A stretch of 64,000 nt of DNA from Gammaproteobacteria bacterium (GTDB lineage Bacteria > Pseudomonadota > Gammaproteobacteria > SZUA-229). Position 1 is the first letter of the stretch. Each line of letters begins with the position of its first letter. The stretch spans positions 18,636-82,635 of the forward strand of contig JAGXGK010000042.1 of the NCBI GenBank assembly GCA_024636785.1. The letters are read 5' to 3'. A program made the position numbers and the translations under genes. Positions 28,291-36,780 of the stretch are shown in pieces. The notes under the pieces are model-generated. The model did no database searches. It was given only the letters and a program-made list of their open reading frames with translations, and had not been told where the DNA came from.

Positions 28291-30465
28291 CTATTTGATA
28301 AATAGCATTTCACGGTACTTGGGTAATGGCCATAGATCATCGGCGACTTCAGTCTCCAGCAGATCAGCATGCTCGCGCACCTCATCCATCAGGCTGTGAA
28401 TCTCGTTGGCCGAATATTGCATGTGCTCTTCGATCGAAGCAAAGTCATCACGCTCCAGAGCGGCACCGAGTTTTTCCACTGCCGCCATCATGGCATTGGT
28501 TTCAGTAGCGATCGATTTTGCGACCGAGGTATCCATCTCAATGCCCATCTCCGCCATGCTCGAAGTGGTACTCGACAGTTCGAAGAGATTGCTGATGGCG
28601 GCCGGATAGATACTTGTTTTTGCCATTTCTACCATCAGCTTCGCCTCTACTTCGATGGAGAGAATGTATTGTTCGGCATAGACTTCATAGCGGCTTTCCA
28701 GCTCGACAGGTGAAAGCACGCTGGTGTTTTTGAACAGGTTTTTCACCGACTCTTCGCGAAACGCCGGCAAAGCATCGGCAGTGGTGGGGATGTTCTTCAA
28801 ACCGCGTTCCTCAACGGCGGCGGTGTGCCAGTCTGCAGAGTAACCGTCGCCGCCGAAGACGGCGTTGCCATGTTCGTTCATCAACTCTTTGAGCACGGCG
28901 AATACCGCATCGTCCTGTTTGACACCCTTGCCCAATTGAGCTTCCAGCTCACCGGCGATCCAGTTCAGTGAGTCGGCCAGAATGGTATTCATCGCTATCA
29001 GTGGGCCGGATACCGACTGCGAGGAGCCGACTGCGCGAAATTCAAAACGGTTGCCGGTGAAGGCAAACGGCGAGGTGCGGTTACGGTCGCCCGGATCACG
29101 TTCAAACTTGAGGATCTGGGAAAGGCCCAGATCCATCAGTCCGCCGACTTCACTGCTGGCGAGCTTGCCGTCCTTGATATCCTGGAATACATTCTCCAGC
29201 TGATCACCCAGATAGACAGAGAGAATCGCCGGTGGCGCTTCATTGGCCCCCAGGCGGTGGTCATTGGAAGCGGTGGCGATAGCCGCGCGCAGTAGGGGGC
29301 CGAAAAGATGTACGCCGCGAATGACCGCGCCGCAGAATAGCAGGAAGTTCAGGTTGTCATGGGGAGTGCTACCGGGGTCGAGCAGGTTGCCCTGAGTGGC
29401 ATTGCCCACCGACCAGTTAACGTGCTTGCCGGAACCGTTGATGCCGGCGAAGGGCTTTTCGTGCAGCAGACAGACGAAGCCGTGTTTCTTGGCGGTGGTT
29501 TTCAGCAGCGTCATCATCAGCTGCTGATGGTCTGCGGCGACGTTGGCGGCTTCGAAGTAGGGCGCAATCTCGAACTGACCCGGCGCCACTTCATTGTGAT
29601 GGGTTTTGGCGGGAATGCCGAGCCGGTACAGCTGATCTTCCAGATCCTGCATGAAAACCTGAACACGCGCCGGAATGGCGCCGAAGTAATGATCATCAAA
29701 CTGCTGGCCTTTGGCAGGCGGTGCACCGAACAGGGTGCGACCGGCCAGCAGAAGGTCGGGGCGGCTGTTGGCAAAGTTGGCATCGACCAGAAAATATTCC
29801 TGCTCCGCGCCACAGCTGGAATTCAATGGCGCAATATCGGTCTCGCCCATCAGGGTCAGCACTTTCTGCGCAGCTTTGTTCATGGCATTGTTGGAGCGCA
29901 GCAGCGGAATTTTCTTGTCCAGCGCCTCACCGGTCCAGGACATGAAGACACTGGGGATCATCAGGGTGGAGCCGTTATCGGTGTGCATAATATAGACCGG
30001 GCTGGTCGGATCCCAGGCGGTATAGCCGCGTGCAGCATTGGTCATGCGGATGCTGCCATTGGGGAAAGAAGAGCCGTCAGGCTCGCCCTTGATCAGCAGG
30101 CTGCCGGTAAATTCGGTAATCGCAGCACCTTCCGAGTTAGTGACGATAAAACCGTCGTGCTTCTCGGCGGTGATATTGGTCATAGGGAAAAAGATGTGAG
30201 AGAAAAACTTGACGTTTTTGGACATCGCCCACTCTTTCATCGCCGCAGCAACAATATCAGCGGTGGCGGCATCCAGCGGAGCGCCGGTCTGCACGGTGTT
30301 CTTGATCGCTTTGAAAGCATTTTTAGAGAGCGACTCCTCCATCTTTGCCAGATTAAAGACATCACAGGCCCAGATCTTTGATAGTGGTTCGGGAGTTGCT
30401 AAAGCCATGGGTTCACGGTTGGTGATTTGATAGATTGCCTGGACGCGAGATTCATTTCCACTCAT
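28291..30465 (-). CDS. glnN: Type III glutamine synthetase
   Basis: This 724-residue protein is the large GSIII enzyme, which makes glutamine from glutamate, ammonia and ATP. Diagnostic blocks are NGSGKHVNWSVG (active-site loop), AGAEQEYFLVDAN-like SSCGAEQEYFLVDAN, HHNEVAPGQFEIAPYFEAAN and SPFAFTGNRFEFRAVGSSQS. The C-terminal helical extension ends with DDLWPLPKYREMLFIK. GSIII is common in Bacteroidota and cyanobacteria but patchy in gammaproteobacteria. It has its own terminator and, upstream, a sigma-54 promoter with an NtrC-type site, so it is probably induced under nitrogen limitation. A type I enzyme is encoded 3 kb away. Confidence 0.95.
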   Translation of the reverse strand: MSGNESRVQAIYQITNREPMALATPEPLSKIWACDVFNLAKMEESLSKNAFKAIKNTVQTGAPLDAATADIVAAAMKEWAMSKNVKFFSHIFFPMTNITAEKHDGFIVTNSEGAAITEFTGSLLIKGEPDGSSFPNGSIRMTNAARGYTAWDPTSPVYIMHTDNGSTLMIPSVFMSWTGEALDKKIPLLRSNNAMNKAAQKVLTLMGETDIAPLNSSCGAEQEYFLVDANFANSRPDLLLAGRTLFGAPPAKGQQFDDHYFGAIPARVQVFMQDLEDQLYRLGIPAKTHHNEVAPGQFEIAPYFEAANVAADHQQLMMTLLKTTAKKHGFVCLLHEKPFAGINGSGKHVNWSVGNATQGNLLDPGSTPHDNLNFLLFCGAVIRGVHLFGPLLRAAIATASNDHRLGANEAPPAILSVYLGDQLENVFQDIKDGKLASSEVGGLMDLGLSQILKFERDPGDRNRTSPFAFTGNRFEFRAVGSSQSVSGPLIAMNTILADSLNWIAGELEAQLGKGVKQDDAVFAVLKELMNEHGNAVFGGDGYSADWHTAAVEERGLKNIPTTADALPAFREESVKNLFKNTSVLSPVELESRYEVYAEQYILSIEVEAKLMVEMAKTSIYPAAISNLFELSSTTSSMAEMGIEMDTSVAKSIATETNAMMAAVEKLGAALERDDFASIEEHMQYSANEIHSLMDEVREHADLLETEVADDLWPLPKYREMLFIK

Positions 30466-30612
30466 TACGTTTTCCTCAATATGTATATTTCAATTAAAAT
30501 TTGTTAGGGCTATCGGTGATAAGCTGCTCTGCGAAAGTGCGCGTATACTTCAGTTGCTTAACCCTGAAATGGCTGAGCGTCGATAGCTTAAATCCCTGTC
30601 TGCCTTGCTCTA

Positions 30613-30628
30613 TGCAATAAGCGCACCA
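30613..30628 (-). promoter_or_regulatory. Sigma-54 promoter of glnN
   Basis: On the minus strand the sequence TGGTGCGCTTATTGCA fits the -24/-12 consensus, with GG and GC separated by 10 bp and a TTGCA end. The predicted start of transcription is near 30602, giving a ~136-nt leader. The NtrC-type site at 30755-30771 is centred about 161 bp upstream of it, a typical enhancer distance. Confidence 0.68.
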
Positions 30629-30754
30629 ATTTTATGCGCGGCGTTCGTCAGCGGGTTTTGAGCGGAAATCCGGCGAATACCCCATGGAAATAACACTTAT
30701 ATGCTCCACAATAACTTATTAGACAGTAAGAGGTTGTATTTTATCTGTCGACGC

Positions 30755-30771
30755 CGCACCTTATTGGTGCG
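30755..30771. promoter_or_regulatory. NtrC-type binding palindrome upstream of glnN
   Basis: CGCACCTTATTGGTGCG matches the NtrC consensus TGCACCA-N3-TGGTGCA in both half-sites (GCACC-N5-GGTGC). Further GGTGCG half-sites occur at 30786. A sister site with the same TATTGGTGC half lies before glnL. Confidence 0.72.
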
Positions 30772-30808
30772 CAGCGTTCTATAATGGTGCGCTCAGGAAG
30801 ATTGTTGC

Positions 30809-31099
30809 ATGCAAAATAGCGTACCCGAAATTGCTGAGTTCACCGAAATTACCTGCAATCGCTGTCAGGCCAGCTGCTGCCGCCTGGAAGTATTATTGAT
30901 CAGCGAAACCGGTGTGCCGGAGCGCTATATCGCCACCGACCGCTGGGGTGGACAGACCATGGCCCGGCTGGATGACGGCTGGTGCGCGGCACTGAACCGT
31001 CAGACCATGAACTGCATGATATATGCGCAACGTCCCCAGATCTGCCGTGATTTCAAAATGGGCGGCCATGAATGCCGGGTGGAATTCACGACTGGATAG
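30809..31099 (+). CDS. YkgJ-family cysteine-cluster protein
   Basis: This 96-residue protein has the pattern CNRCQASCCRLEV, then GWCAALNRQTMNCMIY and RPQICRDFKMGGHECR, eight cysteines typical of the YkgJ/UPF0153 family (zinc- or Fe-S-binding). The function is unknown. It starts 38 bp downstream of the NtrC-type site that serves the divergent glnN gene. I see no sigma-54 promoter facing it. Confidence 0.85.
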   Translation: MQNSVPEIAEFTEITCNRCQASCCRLEVLLISETGVPERYIATDRWGGQTMARLDDGWCAALNRQTMNCMIYAQRPQICRDFKMGGHECRVEFTTG

Positions 31100-31180
31100 C
31101 TAATTTTGTACCGAGAAAAAGGCATTCAGTCCACCAAAAACACAAAGGACGCAAAAAAACTGAATAATTGTTAAACCAAT

Positions 31181-31366
31181 AGTCCACAGATGAACGCAGA
31201 TGAACACAGATAAAGTCAAAAACAGAAATGATTATTGATTCGCGAAGAATGCGAAAAAAACACTAGATGTGTTAGTGAAAAATCATTCACCGCAGAGACG
31301 CAGAGGGCGCAGAGAAGTACAAGGCATTAGCTTTTATCCGCGTTCATCTGCGTTTATCTGTGGACT
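31181..31366. repeat. Inverted-repeat element R2 with 34-bp terminal repeats and CGCAGAG core
   Basis: The left end (31181-31214, starting AGTCCACAGATGAACGCAGA) and the right end (31333-31366) are inverse copies with 31 of 34 positions equal. The arms themselves consist of a 10-bp periodic unit (ATGAACGCAG). Inside lie TTCGCGAAGAATGCGAAAAA and a 9-bp periodic block (CCGCAGAGACGCAGAGGGCG), the same block that makes the ends of R4. The whole space from 31100 to 31398 holds no coding sequence. Confidence 0.75.
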
Positions 31367-31416
31367 GAAAGCTTTAACTGCCAACTATGTCTTAACAAGT
31401 GAGATTTCAGATTGAT

Positions 31417-31980
31417 ATGAACACCCCTTCGGTTAGCTGTATTATTCTCGCCGGTGGTGAAGGCAGGCGCTTTCACCATGCGGATAAGGGGCTGGTGGAG
31501 TTTAACGGCCAGCCTCTGATTGCTCATGTTATGGCGGCGCTGAAGCATCAGGTCGATGATGTTGTCATCAGCGCTAATCGTAATTTCGAGCGGTACCGGG
31601 CGTTTTCGCCTTCGGTGGTTCCCGATGTCAACGAAAAGCACGGTCCGCTCTCGGGTATCGTCGCGGCGCTGCCTGTTTGCAGGCATGAGCAGGTGCTGGT
31701 AGTGCCCTGTGATATGCCTTTTCTGCCCGATGATCTACTGGCCCGGCTGCTGGCCGGTTCCGCGCAGCACGACATCAGCATTGCCGAGGTTCAGGACCGG
31801 TTGCAACTGGTGCTGCTAATGCACAAATCACTGCTGGCATCGGCGCAGGATCGGCTCGCTGCCGGTGATTACAGGCTGATGCAATGGGTAAAAGCCTGTT
31901 CACCCGCAGTCATCAACTTTGATGACCGGGCGGCGGCCTTCAAAAATATCAATGAGGCACGCGAACTCGATGGGCTTTGA
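31417..31980 (+). CDS. mobA: Molybdenum cofactor guanylyltransferase
   Basis: This 187-residue nucleotidyltransferase adds GMP to molybdopterin to form the guanine dinucleotide cofactor. The signature LAGGEGRRFHHADKGLVEFN is the MobA GTP-binding and catalytic loop; VVPCDMPFLPDDLL holds the metal-binding Asp. I chose the ATG at 31417 (MNTPSVSCIILAGG), as family members begin just before LAGG; the GTG at 31399 is the alternative. No other mo genes are nearby. Confidence 0.9.
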   Translation: MNTPSVSCIILAGGEGRRFHHADKGLVEFNGQPLIAHVMAALKHQVDDVVISANRNFERYRAFSPSVVPDVNEKHGPLSGIVAALPVCRHEQVLVVPCDMPFLPDDLLARLLAGSAQHDISIAEVQDRLQLVLLMHKSLLASAQDRLAAGDYRLMQWVKACSPAVINFDDRAAAFKNINEARELDGL

Positions 31981-32039
31981 GGCGCGTTCGCTGCTAAACT
32001 CCCGCTTGCGAAATCTTCCTGCGAACATAAAATTCATCC

Positions 32040-33182
32040 ATGGCACAGAACCTCGAACAACGCACCAAAGAAATTAACCGTGTCACCTGGTGGGGCGTTT
32101 TAGTCAATCTGGTTCTTTCCATAGTCAAGCTTGTCGGCGGTGTTATCGGCCAGTCACAGTCGCTGATTGCTGATGGTCTGCATTCGCTCTCAGACCTGAT
32201 CAGCGACGGCATGGTACTGGTCGCCGCCAAGCACGCCGGCGAAGAGGCCGATGAAGATCACCCTTACGGCCATGGCCGTTTCGAGACGCTGGCGACCGTA
32301 GCACTGGGCATGTTTCTGATCGTCGTCGCCGTCGGCCTTGCCTATGATGCTGCGATACGGGTTTTCGATAAAGAAGTTCAAGCCGTTCCGCACCTCTTTA
32401 CTCTGGGCATCGCGCTGTTTTCCATCTTCTCGAAAGAAGCGATGTACCACGTTACCCACCGCGTCGGGGTTCGCATCAACTCTAAAATGGTGATCGCCAA
32501 TGCCTGGCACCACCGTAGCGATTCGATTTCATCGGTGGTGGTGCTGATCGGCATTGCAGGTGCTCAGCTGGGTATGCCTATGCTTGATCCCATTGCGGCG
32601 ATTATCGTGGCGGTAATGATCGCCAAAATCGGCTACGACCTGGGCTACCACAGCGCCCGCGAGCTGGTCGATACCGCGCTCGAACCCGAGACGGTTGAGC
32701 AGATCAAATCAAAGATTCTGGAAAATGAAGAGGTGCTTGAGCTGCACATGCTGCGCACCCGGCGCATGGGGCACACGTCGCTGGTGGATGTGCACATTCT
32801 GGTTCACCCCAAACTCAGCGTTTCCGAGGGGCACCATATTTCCGAGGCCATCGAAACCTCCCTGATAAAATCTTTTGATGACATCAATGATGTCACCGTA
32901 CACATCGATCCGGAAAATGACGAGTGTGAGGCTCGCTGTCGAAATCTGCCGCTTCGCAGTGAATTGATTATCGCGCTGAAACACGAATGGTCGAAATATT
33001 CCGAACTGGATGAGATTGATGATATTACCCTGCATTATCTGGACGGGTGGATCACGGTTGAGGCGAATATCCCCCTGACCGTTCTGGATTCGCTGCAGGA
33101 TGCGGAAAGATTTCAGACTAATTTCCGCGAGGCCAGCCTGGCGGTTGCCAGCGTAGGTGAAGCCGACTTAAGGTTTCACTAA
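32040..33182 (+). CDS. Cation diffusion facilitator (CDF) transporter
   Basis: This 380-residue member of the CDF family exports divalent metals such as Zn, Fe or Mn in exchange for protons. The first metal site is in LIADGLHSLSDLISD, followed by HPYGHGRFETLA, and the second in WHHRSDSISSVVV. Six helices are predicted, then a cytoplasmic ferredoxin-like domain (MLRTRRMGHTSLVDVHILVH). A ~90-residue extra C-terminal segment after the usual domain makes it longer than E. coli FieF (300). The metal cannot be deduced. Confidence 0.9.
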   Translation: MAQNLEQRTKEINRVTWWGVLVNLVLSIVKLVGGVIGQSQSLIADGLHSLSDLISDGMVLVAAKHAGEEADEDHPYGHGRFETLATVALGMFLIVVAVGLAYDAAIRVFDKEVQAVPHLFTLGIALFSIFSKEAMYHVTHRVGVRINSKMVIANAWHHRSDSISSVVVLIGIAGAQLGMPMLDPIAAIIVAVMIAKIGYDLGYHSARELVDTALEPETVEQIKSKILENEEVLELHMLRTRRMGHTSLVDVHILVHPKLSVSEGHHISEAIETSLIKSFDDINDVTVHIDPENDECEARCRNLPLRSELIIALKHEWSKYSELDEIDDITLHYLDGWITVEANIPLTVLDSLQDAERFQTNFREASLAVASVGEADLRFH

Positions 33183-33382
33183 TTGCAAGTTTTTAAGCCG
33201 GCTCAACTTAAAATAGACGCTGCTCTCTTTCCATTGTGCGTCTGTTTCATGCAAAATACATTCAGCATCAGAATGTCGCTGTTCAGGCAGGCTTATTAAG
33301 CCATGCTGACTGAGGCTTCTTTTTTATCCGTGTTGCCGCTCAAATCAGCGGTTAGCCATTCTATTTTTCGAGGAGTAATGCA

Positions 33383-34792
33383 ATGTCTGCAAATGACGTT
33401 TTAAATATGATCAAGGAACACGACGTGAAATTCGTCGACTTCCGTTTCACCGATACTCAGGGCAAAGAGCAGCATGTTTCTGTTCCGGCTCATACCATCG
33501 ATGAAGATGTGCTGCTCGAAGGCAAGATGTTCGATGGTTCATCGATTGCCGGTTGGAGAGGCATTAATGAATCCGACATGATTCTGATGCCCGACTGCGA
33601 TTCTCAGGTGCTCGACCCGTTCACCGAAGAGGTGACTATGAACCTGCGTTGCGACATCGTCGAACCCTCCAGCATGCAGGGTTACAGCCGCGACCCGCGC
33701 TCCATCGCCAAACGCGCCGAAGCTTATCTTAACTCCACCGGCATCGCGGATACCGCCTATTTCGGCCCCGAAAACGAATACTTTGTTTTCGACAGCGTGC
33801 AGTGGACCGACGAAATGGGCGGGGTTTCCTACCGTATCGAGTCCGAAGAAGCGGCCTGGAATACCGGCAAAGATTATGACGGTAACAATATGGGACATCG
33901 TCCCGGCGTAAAGGGCGGCTATTTCCCGGTTCCACCTATCGATTCCCTGCAGGATCTGCGCTCAACCATGTGTCTGACCTGTGAAGAGATGGGCGTGGAA
34001 ACCGAAGTTCATCACCACGAAGTAGGTACCGCAGGTCAGTGTGAAATCGGCACCGTTTTCAACACTCTGGTGCGTAAGGCCGACGAAGTTCAGATCTTCA
34101 AATATTGCATCCACAATGTGGCGCACGCCTACGGCAAAACCGCTACCTTTATGCCCAAACCCATGGTGGGCGACAACGGCAGCGGCATGCACGTTCACGT
34201 CTCCCTGGCCAAAGACGGGGTCAACCTGTTCGCGGGTGACCAGTACGGCGGCCTGTCGGAAAATGCGCTGTTCTTTATCGGCGGCATTATCAAACACGCC
34301 AAAGCCATCAACGCCTTCTGCAATGCCTCGACCAACAGCTACAAGCGACTGGTACCTCACTATGAAGCCCCGGTGATGCTGGCCTACTCCGCCCGCAACC
34401 GCTCCGCTTCGATTCGTATTCCCCACGTCAGCAATCCTAAGGGACGCCGTATTGAAGTGCGCTTCCCCGACTCTTCGGCCAACCCCTATCTCTGTTTTGC
34501 CTCCATCCTGATGGCGGGCCTGGACGGTATTCAGAACAAGATAGATCCCGGTGAAGCAGCTGATAAAGACCTCTACAACCTGCCTCCTGAAGAGGAAGCA
34601 AAAATCCCGCAGGTGGCTTTCTCGCTGGCAGAAGCCCTGACTGAGCTGGATAAGGATCGTGAATTTTTGACCGCCGGCGGTGTATTCGACGATGACAGCA
34701 TTGACGCCTTCATCAAGCTGAAAGCGGCAGAGGTGCTGCGTTACCGTACTGCGGTTCATCCCTGTGAGTTTGATATGTACTACAGCGTTTAA
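33383..34792 (+). CDS. glnA: Type I glutamine synthetase
   Basis: This 469-residue dodecameric GSI is the main ammonia-assimilating enzyme. Conserved blocks are [40 protein letters not shown] and the adenylylation loop [10 protein letters not shown] with the target Tyr, which places it in the adenylylated GSI-beta group. A GAGGAG ribosome site precedes the ATG. I found no sigma-54 -24/-12 element or NtrC palindrome in the 200 bp upstream, unlike glnN and glnL. A strong terminator follows. Confidence 0.97.
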   Translation: MSANDVLNMIKEHDVKFVDFRFTDTQGKEQHVSVPAHTIDEDVLLEGKMFDGSSIAGWRGINESDMILMPDCDSQVLDPFTEEVTMNLRCDIVEPSSMQGYSRDPRSIAKRAEAYLNSTGIADTAYFGPENEYFVFDSVQWTDEMGGVSYRIESEEAAWNTGKDYDGNNMGHRPGVKGGYFPVPPIDSLQDLRSTMCLTCEEMGVETEVHHHEVGTAGQCEIGTVFNTLVRKADEVQIFKYCIHNVAHAYGKTATFMPKPMVGDNGSGMHVHVSLAKDGVNLFAGDQYGGLSENALFFIGGIIKHAKAINAFCNASTNSYKRLVPHYEAPVMLAYSARNRSASIRIPHVSNPKGRRIEVRFPDSSANPYLCFASILMAGLDGIQNKIDPGEAADKDLYNLPPEEEAKIPQVAFSLAEALTELDKDREFLTAGGVFDDDSIDAFIKLKAAEVLRYRTAVHPCEFDMYYSV

Positions 34793-34838
34793 ACCACGGA
34801 TTCAGGCTAAACTCAAGCTGTTTAGTGTTATCTGAAAA

Positions 34839-34867
34839 TGCCCCGGCTTTTGTCGGGGCATTTTTTT
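34839..34867 (+). terminator. Rho-independent terminator of glnA
   Basis: TGCCCCG, an 8-nt loop and CGGGGCA are followed by seven T. It separates glnA from the DUF4124 gene and from glnLG. The ORF-track start of the next gene lies inside it, which supports a later start. Confidence 0.93.
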
Positions 34868-34903
34868 GTGCAGGCAAAAATAAATCGGGCTATGCTAGGG
34901 CTT

Positions 34904-35419
34904 ATGAAATACCTGCTGCCTCTCAGTTTTCTGCTGCTTATCGCCCTGCCCGTACAGGCGGAAATTTATCGCAGTGTCGATGAAAACGGCAACGTCATTT
35001 ACTCAGATCAAAAGTCGCCCGACAGCGAGCTGATTCCGACGCCGACGGACAATGCCGTCACCATGCCCAGACCGGAAACCAGCGCGCCGGTTGAGGAAGA
35101 GGAGGAAAAACCGACCGGCAATTATCACTCATTCAGCATTACCAGCCCCGAGCACAACGCTGTTATTAGAAACAATGCAGGCAATATCACGGTCAATCTG
35201 TCGATCGACCCGCCGCTGAAAGTCAGCTCAGGCGATTACATCCGCCTACATCTCGATGGTGAGGTGCTAAGGTCGAAATTAACCTCGTCGAGCACCCAAC
35301 TCAGCAACATTGCCCGCGGCAGCCATACTCTCAGGGCCGAACTGAGCAGCGCCTCGGGAAAAACTCTCAAGAGCGCATCGGTTCAGTTTCACCTGAAACG
35401 CATCTCCGTCCTTCATTAA
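34904..35419 (+). CDS. DUF4124-domain periplasmic protein
   Basis: I took the ATG at 34904 because it gives a clean signal peptide (MKYLLPLSFLLLIALPVQA); the upstream start overlaps the glnA terminator. The mature protein opens with a DUF4124 domain (EIYRSVDENGNVIYSDQKSP), then an acidic linker (EEEEEKPTG), then an Ig-like beta domain (FSITSPEHNAVIRNNAGNIT). DUF4124 genes are very often found between glnA and glnL in gammaproteobacteria. The role is unknown. Confidence 0.85.
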   Translation: MKYLLPLSFLLLIALPVQAEIYRSVDENGNVIYSDQKSPDSELIPTPTDNAVTMPRPETSAPVEEEEEKPTGNYHSFSITSPEHNAVIRNNAGNITVNLSIDPPLKVSSGDYIRLHLDGEVLRSKLTSSSTQLSNIARGSHTLRAELSSASGKTLKSASVQFHLKRISVLH

Positions 35420-35535
35420 TGCATAATTTCTGAGACTGGAAGGCTGTTGGATTCAGGATGAACTGACCGCTCTCCCGCTACAGACACTATTCTCGGCCAG
35501 GCTCCTGGCCAGAACTAATCTGTCATTTCCCTGTC

Positions 35536-35552
35536 TGCACTATATTGGTGCA
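35536..35552. promoter_or_regulatory. NtrC-type binding palindrome upstream of glnL
   Basis: TGCACTATATTGGTGCA fits TGCACCA-N3-TGGTGCA at 15 of the defined positions. It is centred about 161 bp upstream of the transcription start predicted from the sigma-54 promoter at 35679. The same spacing is found before glnN. Confidence 0.78.
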
Positions 35553-35678
35553 ACATGCTGTAAACTGATTCCATGAACAGGACACTCATGCATACGCCGG
35601 ACTAACTCGTGGGAAACATCTGTCTTAATGCATTGATTCATAAAGGCGAATAATTTTCTACACAGCATCTCGCTTTTC

Positions 35679-35694
35679 TGGTTCGATATTTGCT
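35679..35694 (+). promoter_or_regulatory. Sigma-54 promoter of glnL-glnG
   Basis: TGGTTCGATATTTGCT matches the -24/-12 consensus, with GG and GC 10 bp apart. The predicted start is near 35705, only about 3 nt before the glnL ATG, so the message would be almost leaderless. The NtrC-type site upstream supports the call. Confidence 0.62.
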
Positions 35695-35707
35695 TAGTGA
35701 ATAGATA

Positions 35708-36775
35708 ATGATACAAAACATACAACAATCCGCTCAGTCAATACTGGATACTCTGCACTCCGCCGTGCTGGTTATTAATCAGCAGCTGTGCGTTGAATAT
35801 ATGAACCCCTCCGCAGAAATGATGTTCCAGATCAGCTACGCCCGGGCAAAACAGCGCCCTCTTCAGGAGCTGGTTATCGATGAGACCGATTTTTTTACAC
35901 GTCTGAAACGATCCCTGAAAACCCAGCACCCCTTCTCTGCCTATGAAGAGGATCTAACGGTGCGCACCGGACAGGTTCTGGCGCTGGATTATATGGCCTC
36001 ACCGATTCAATACGGCAATCAGCCGCAGTGCCTGCTGCTGGAGCTGGTCAGCCGGGGGCGTCACCGCAAGATTGCGCAGGAAAAACATCTGCTCATTCAG
36101 AATGAGGCCAGCCGCAGTCTGCTGCGCGGGCTCGCCCACGAAATTAAAAACCCGTTGGGCGGTATACGCGGTGCGGCCCAGCTGCTGGAAAGGAAGCTGG
36201 ACAACGAGCAGGATCGCGAATTCACCACGGTCATTATTCGCGAAGCCGACCGTTTGAAAAAACTGGTCGACCGCATGCTGGGCCCGCGCGGCGTACCGCA
36301 CAAGCGCCAGCTCAATATTCATAAAATGCTGGAGCATGTGCGCAGCCTGGTTCAGGTGGAAACCAGCAAGGTTAAATTCATCGCCGATTACGACCCCAGC
36401 CTGCCGGATATTTACGGCGACGAGTCGATGATTATTCAGGCCATTCTGAACATTACCCGTAATGCCATCAGAGAGGTCTCCGACGATGGCGAAATCATAT
36501 TCCGCACACGCTCGATAAGAAATTACACCATTGGCGATAACGCCTATCCGCTGGTCGCCAAGATCGACATCATCGACAACGGCCCCGGTGTGCCCGAAGA
36601 CCTCAAGGAAAAACTGTTCCTGCCCATGGTTACCGGCCACGCCGAAGGCACCGGTCTGGGTCTGTCGATTGCACATACCCTGATTAACCGGCATGACGGC
36701 CTGATTGAATTTTCCTGCACGCCGGGATACACCACTTTTTCTATTCTGCTCCCCCTTCTTACCGACCCCGAGTAA
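35708..36775 (+). CDS. glnL: Nitrogen regulation sensor kinase NtrB
   Basis: This 355-residue cytosolic kinase reads nitrogen status through PII. It has an N-terminal PAS domain (SAVLVINQQLCVEYMNPSAE), an H box LRGLAHEIKNPLGGIRGAAQ with the phospho-His, an N box (AILNITRNAIREVSDDGE), and G boxes (DNGPGVPEDLK; EGTGLGLSIAH). The start agrees with the family N-terminus. The gene lies 6 bp before glnG, and I see no Shine-Dalgarno sequence. Confidence 0.95.
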   Translation: MIQNIQQSAQSILDTLHSAVLVINQQLCVEYMNPSAEMMFQISYARAKQRPLQELVIDETDFFTRLKRSLKTQHPFSAYEEDLTVRTGQVLALDYMASPIQYGNQPQCLLLELVSRGRHRKIAQEKHLLIQNEASRSLLRGLAHEIKNPLGGIRGAAQLLERKLDNEQDREFTTVIIREADRLKKLVDRMLGPRGVPHKRQLNIHKMLEHVRSLVQVETSKVKFIADYDPSLPDIYGDESMIIQAILNITRNAIREVSDDGEIIFRTRSIRNYTIGDNAYPLVAKIDIIDNGPGVPEDLKEKLFLPMVTGHAEGTGLGLSIAHTLINRHDGLIEFSCTPGYTTFSILLPLLTDPE

Positions 36776-36780
36776 CGGCC

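Noticed and set aside
29359-30381. 340-codon ORF antisense to glnN
   Set aside because: It is a shadow of the highly biased glnN codons; its translation has no family features.
30621-30640. Second NtrC site in GCGCACCAATTTTATGCGC
   Set aside because: The half-sites are 2 bp too far apart for the NtrC palindrome; it overlaps the sigma-54 element, which explains the sequence.
31288-31320. Possible CRISPR or VNTR from GCAGAG units
   Set aside because: Only a few 9-bp units, no spacers; better explained as part of the R-element family.
33183-33382. Sigma-54 promoter for glnA
   Set aside because: No GG-N10-GC element was found in this stretch. One near match just upstream (GGTTTCACTAATTGC) has an 11-bp gap, which does not fit the fixed sigma-54 spacing.
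35540-35728. 62-codon minus-strand ORF before glnL
   Set aside because: It overlaps the NtrC site, the sigma-54 promoter and the glnL start, and its translation is not protein-like.
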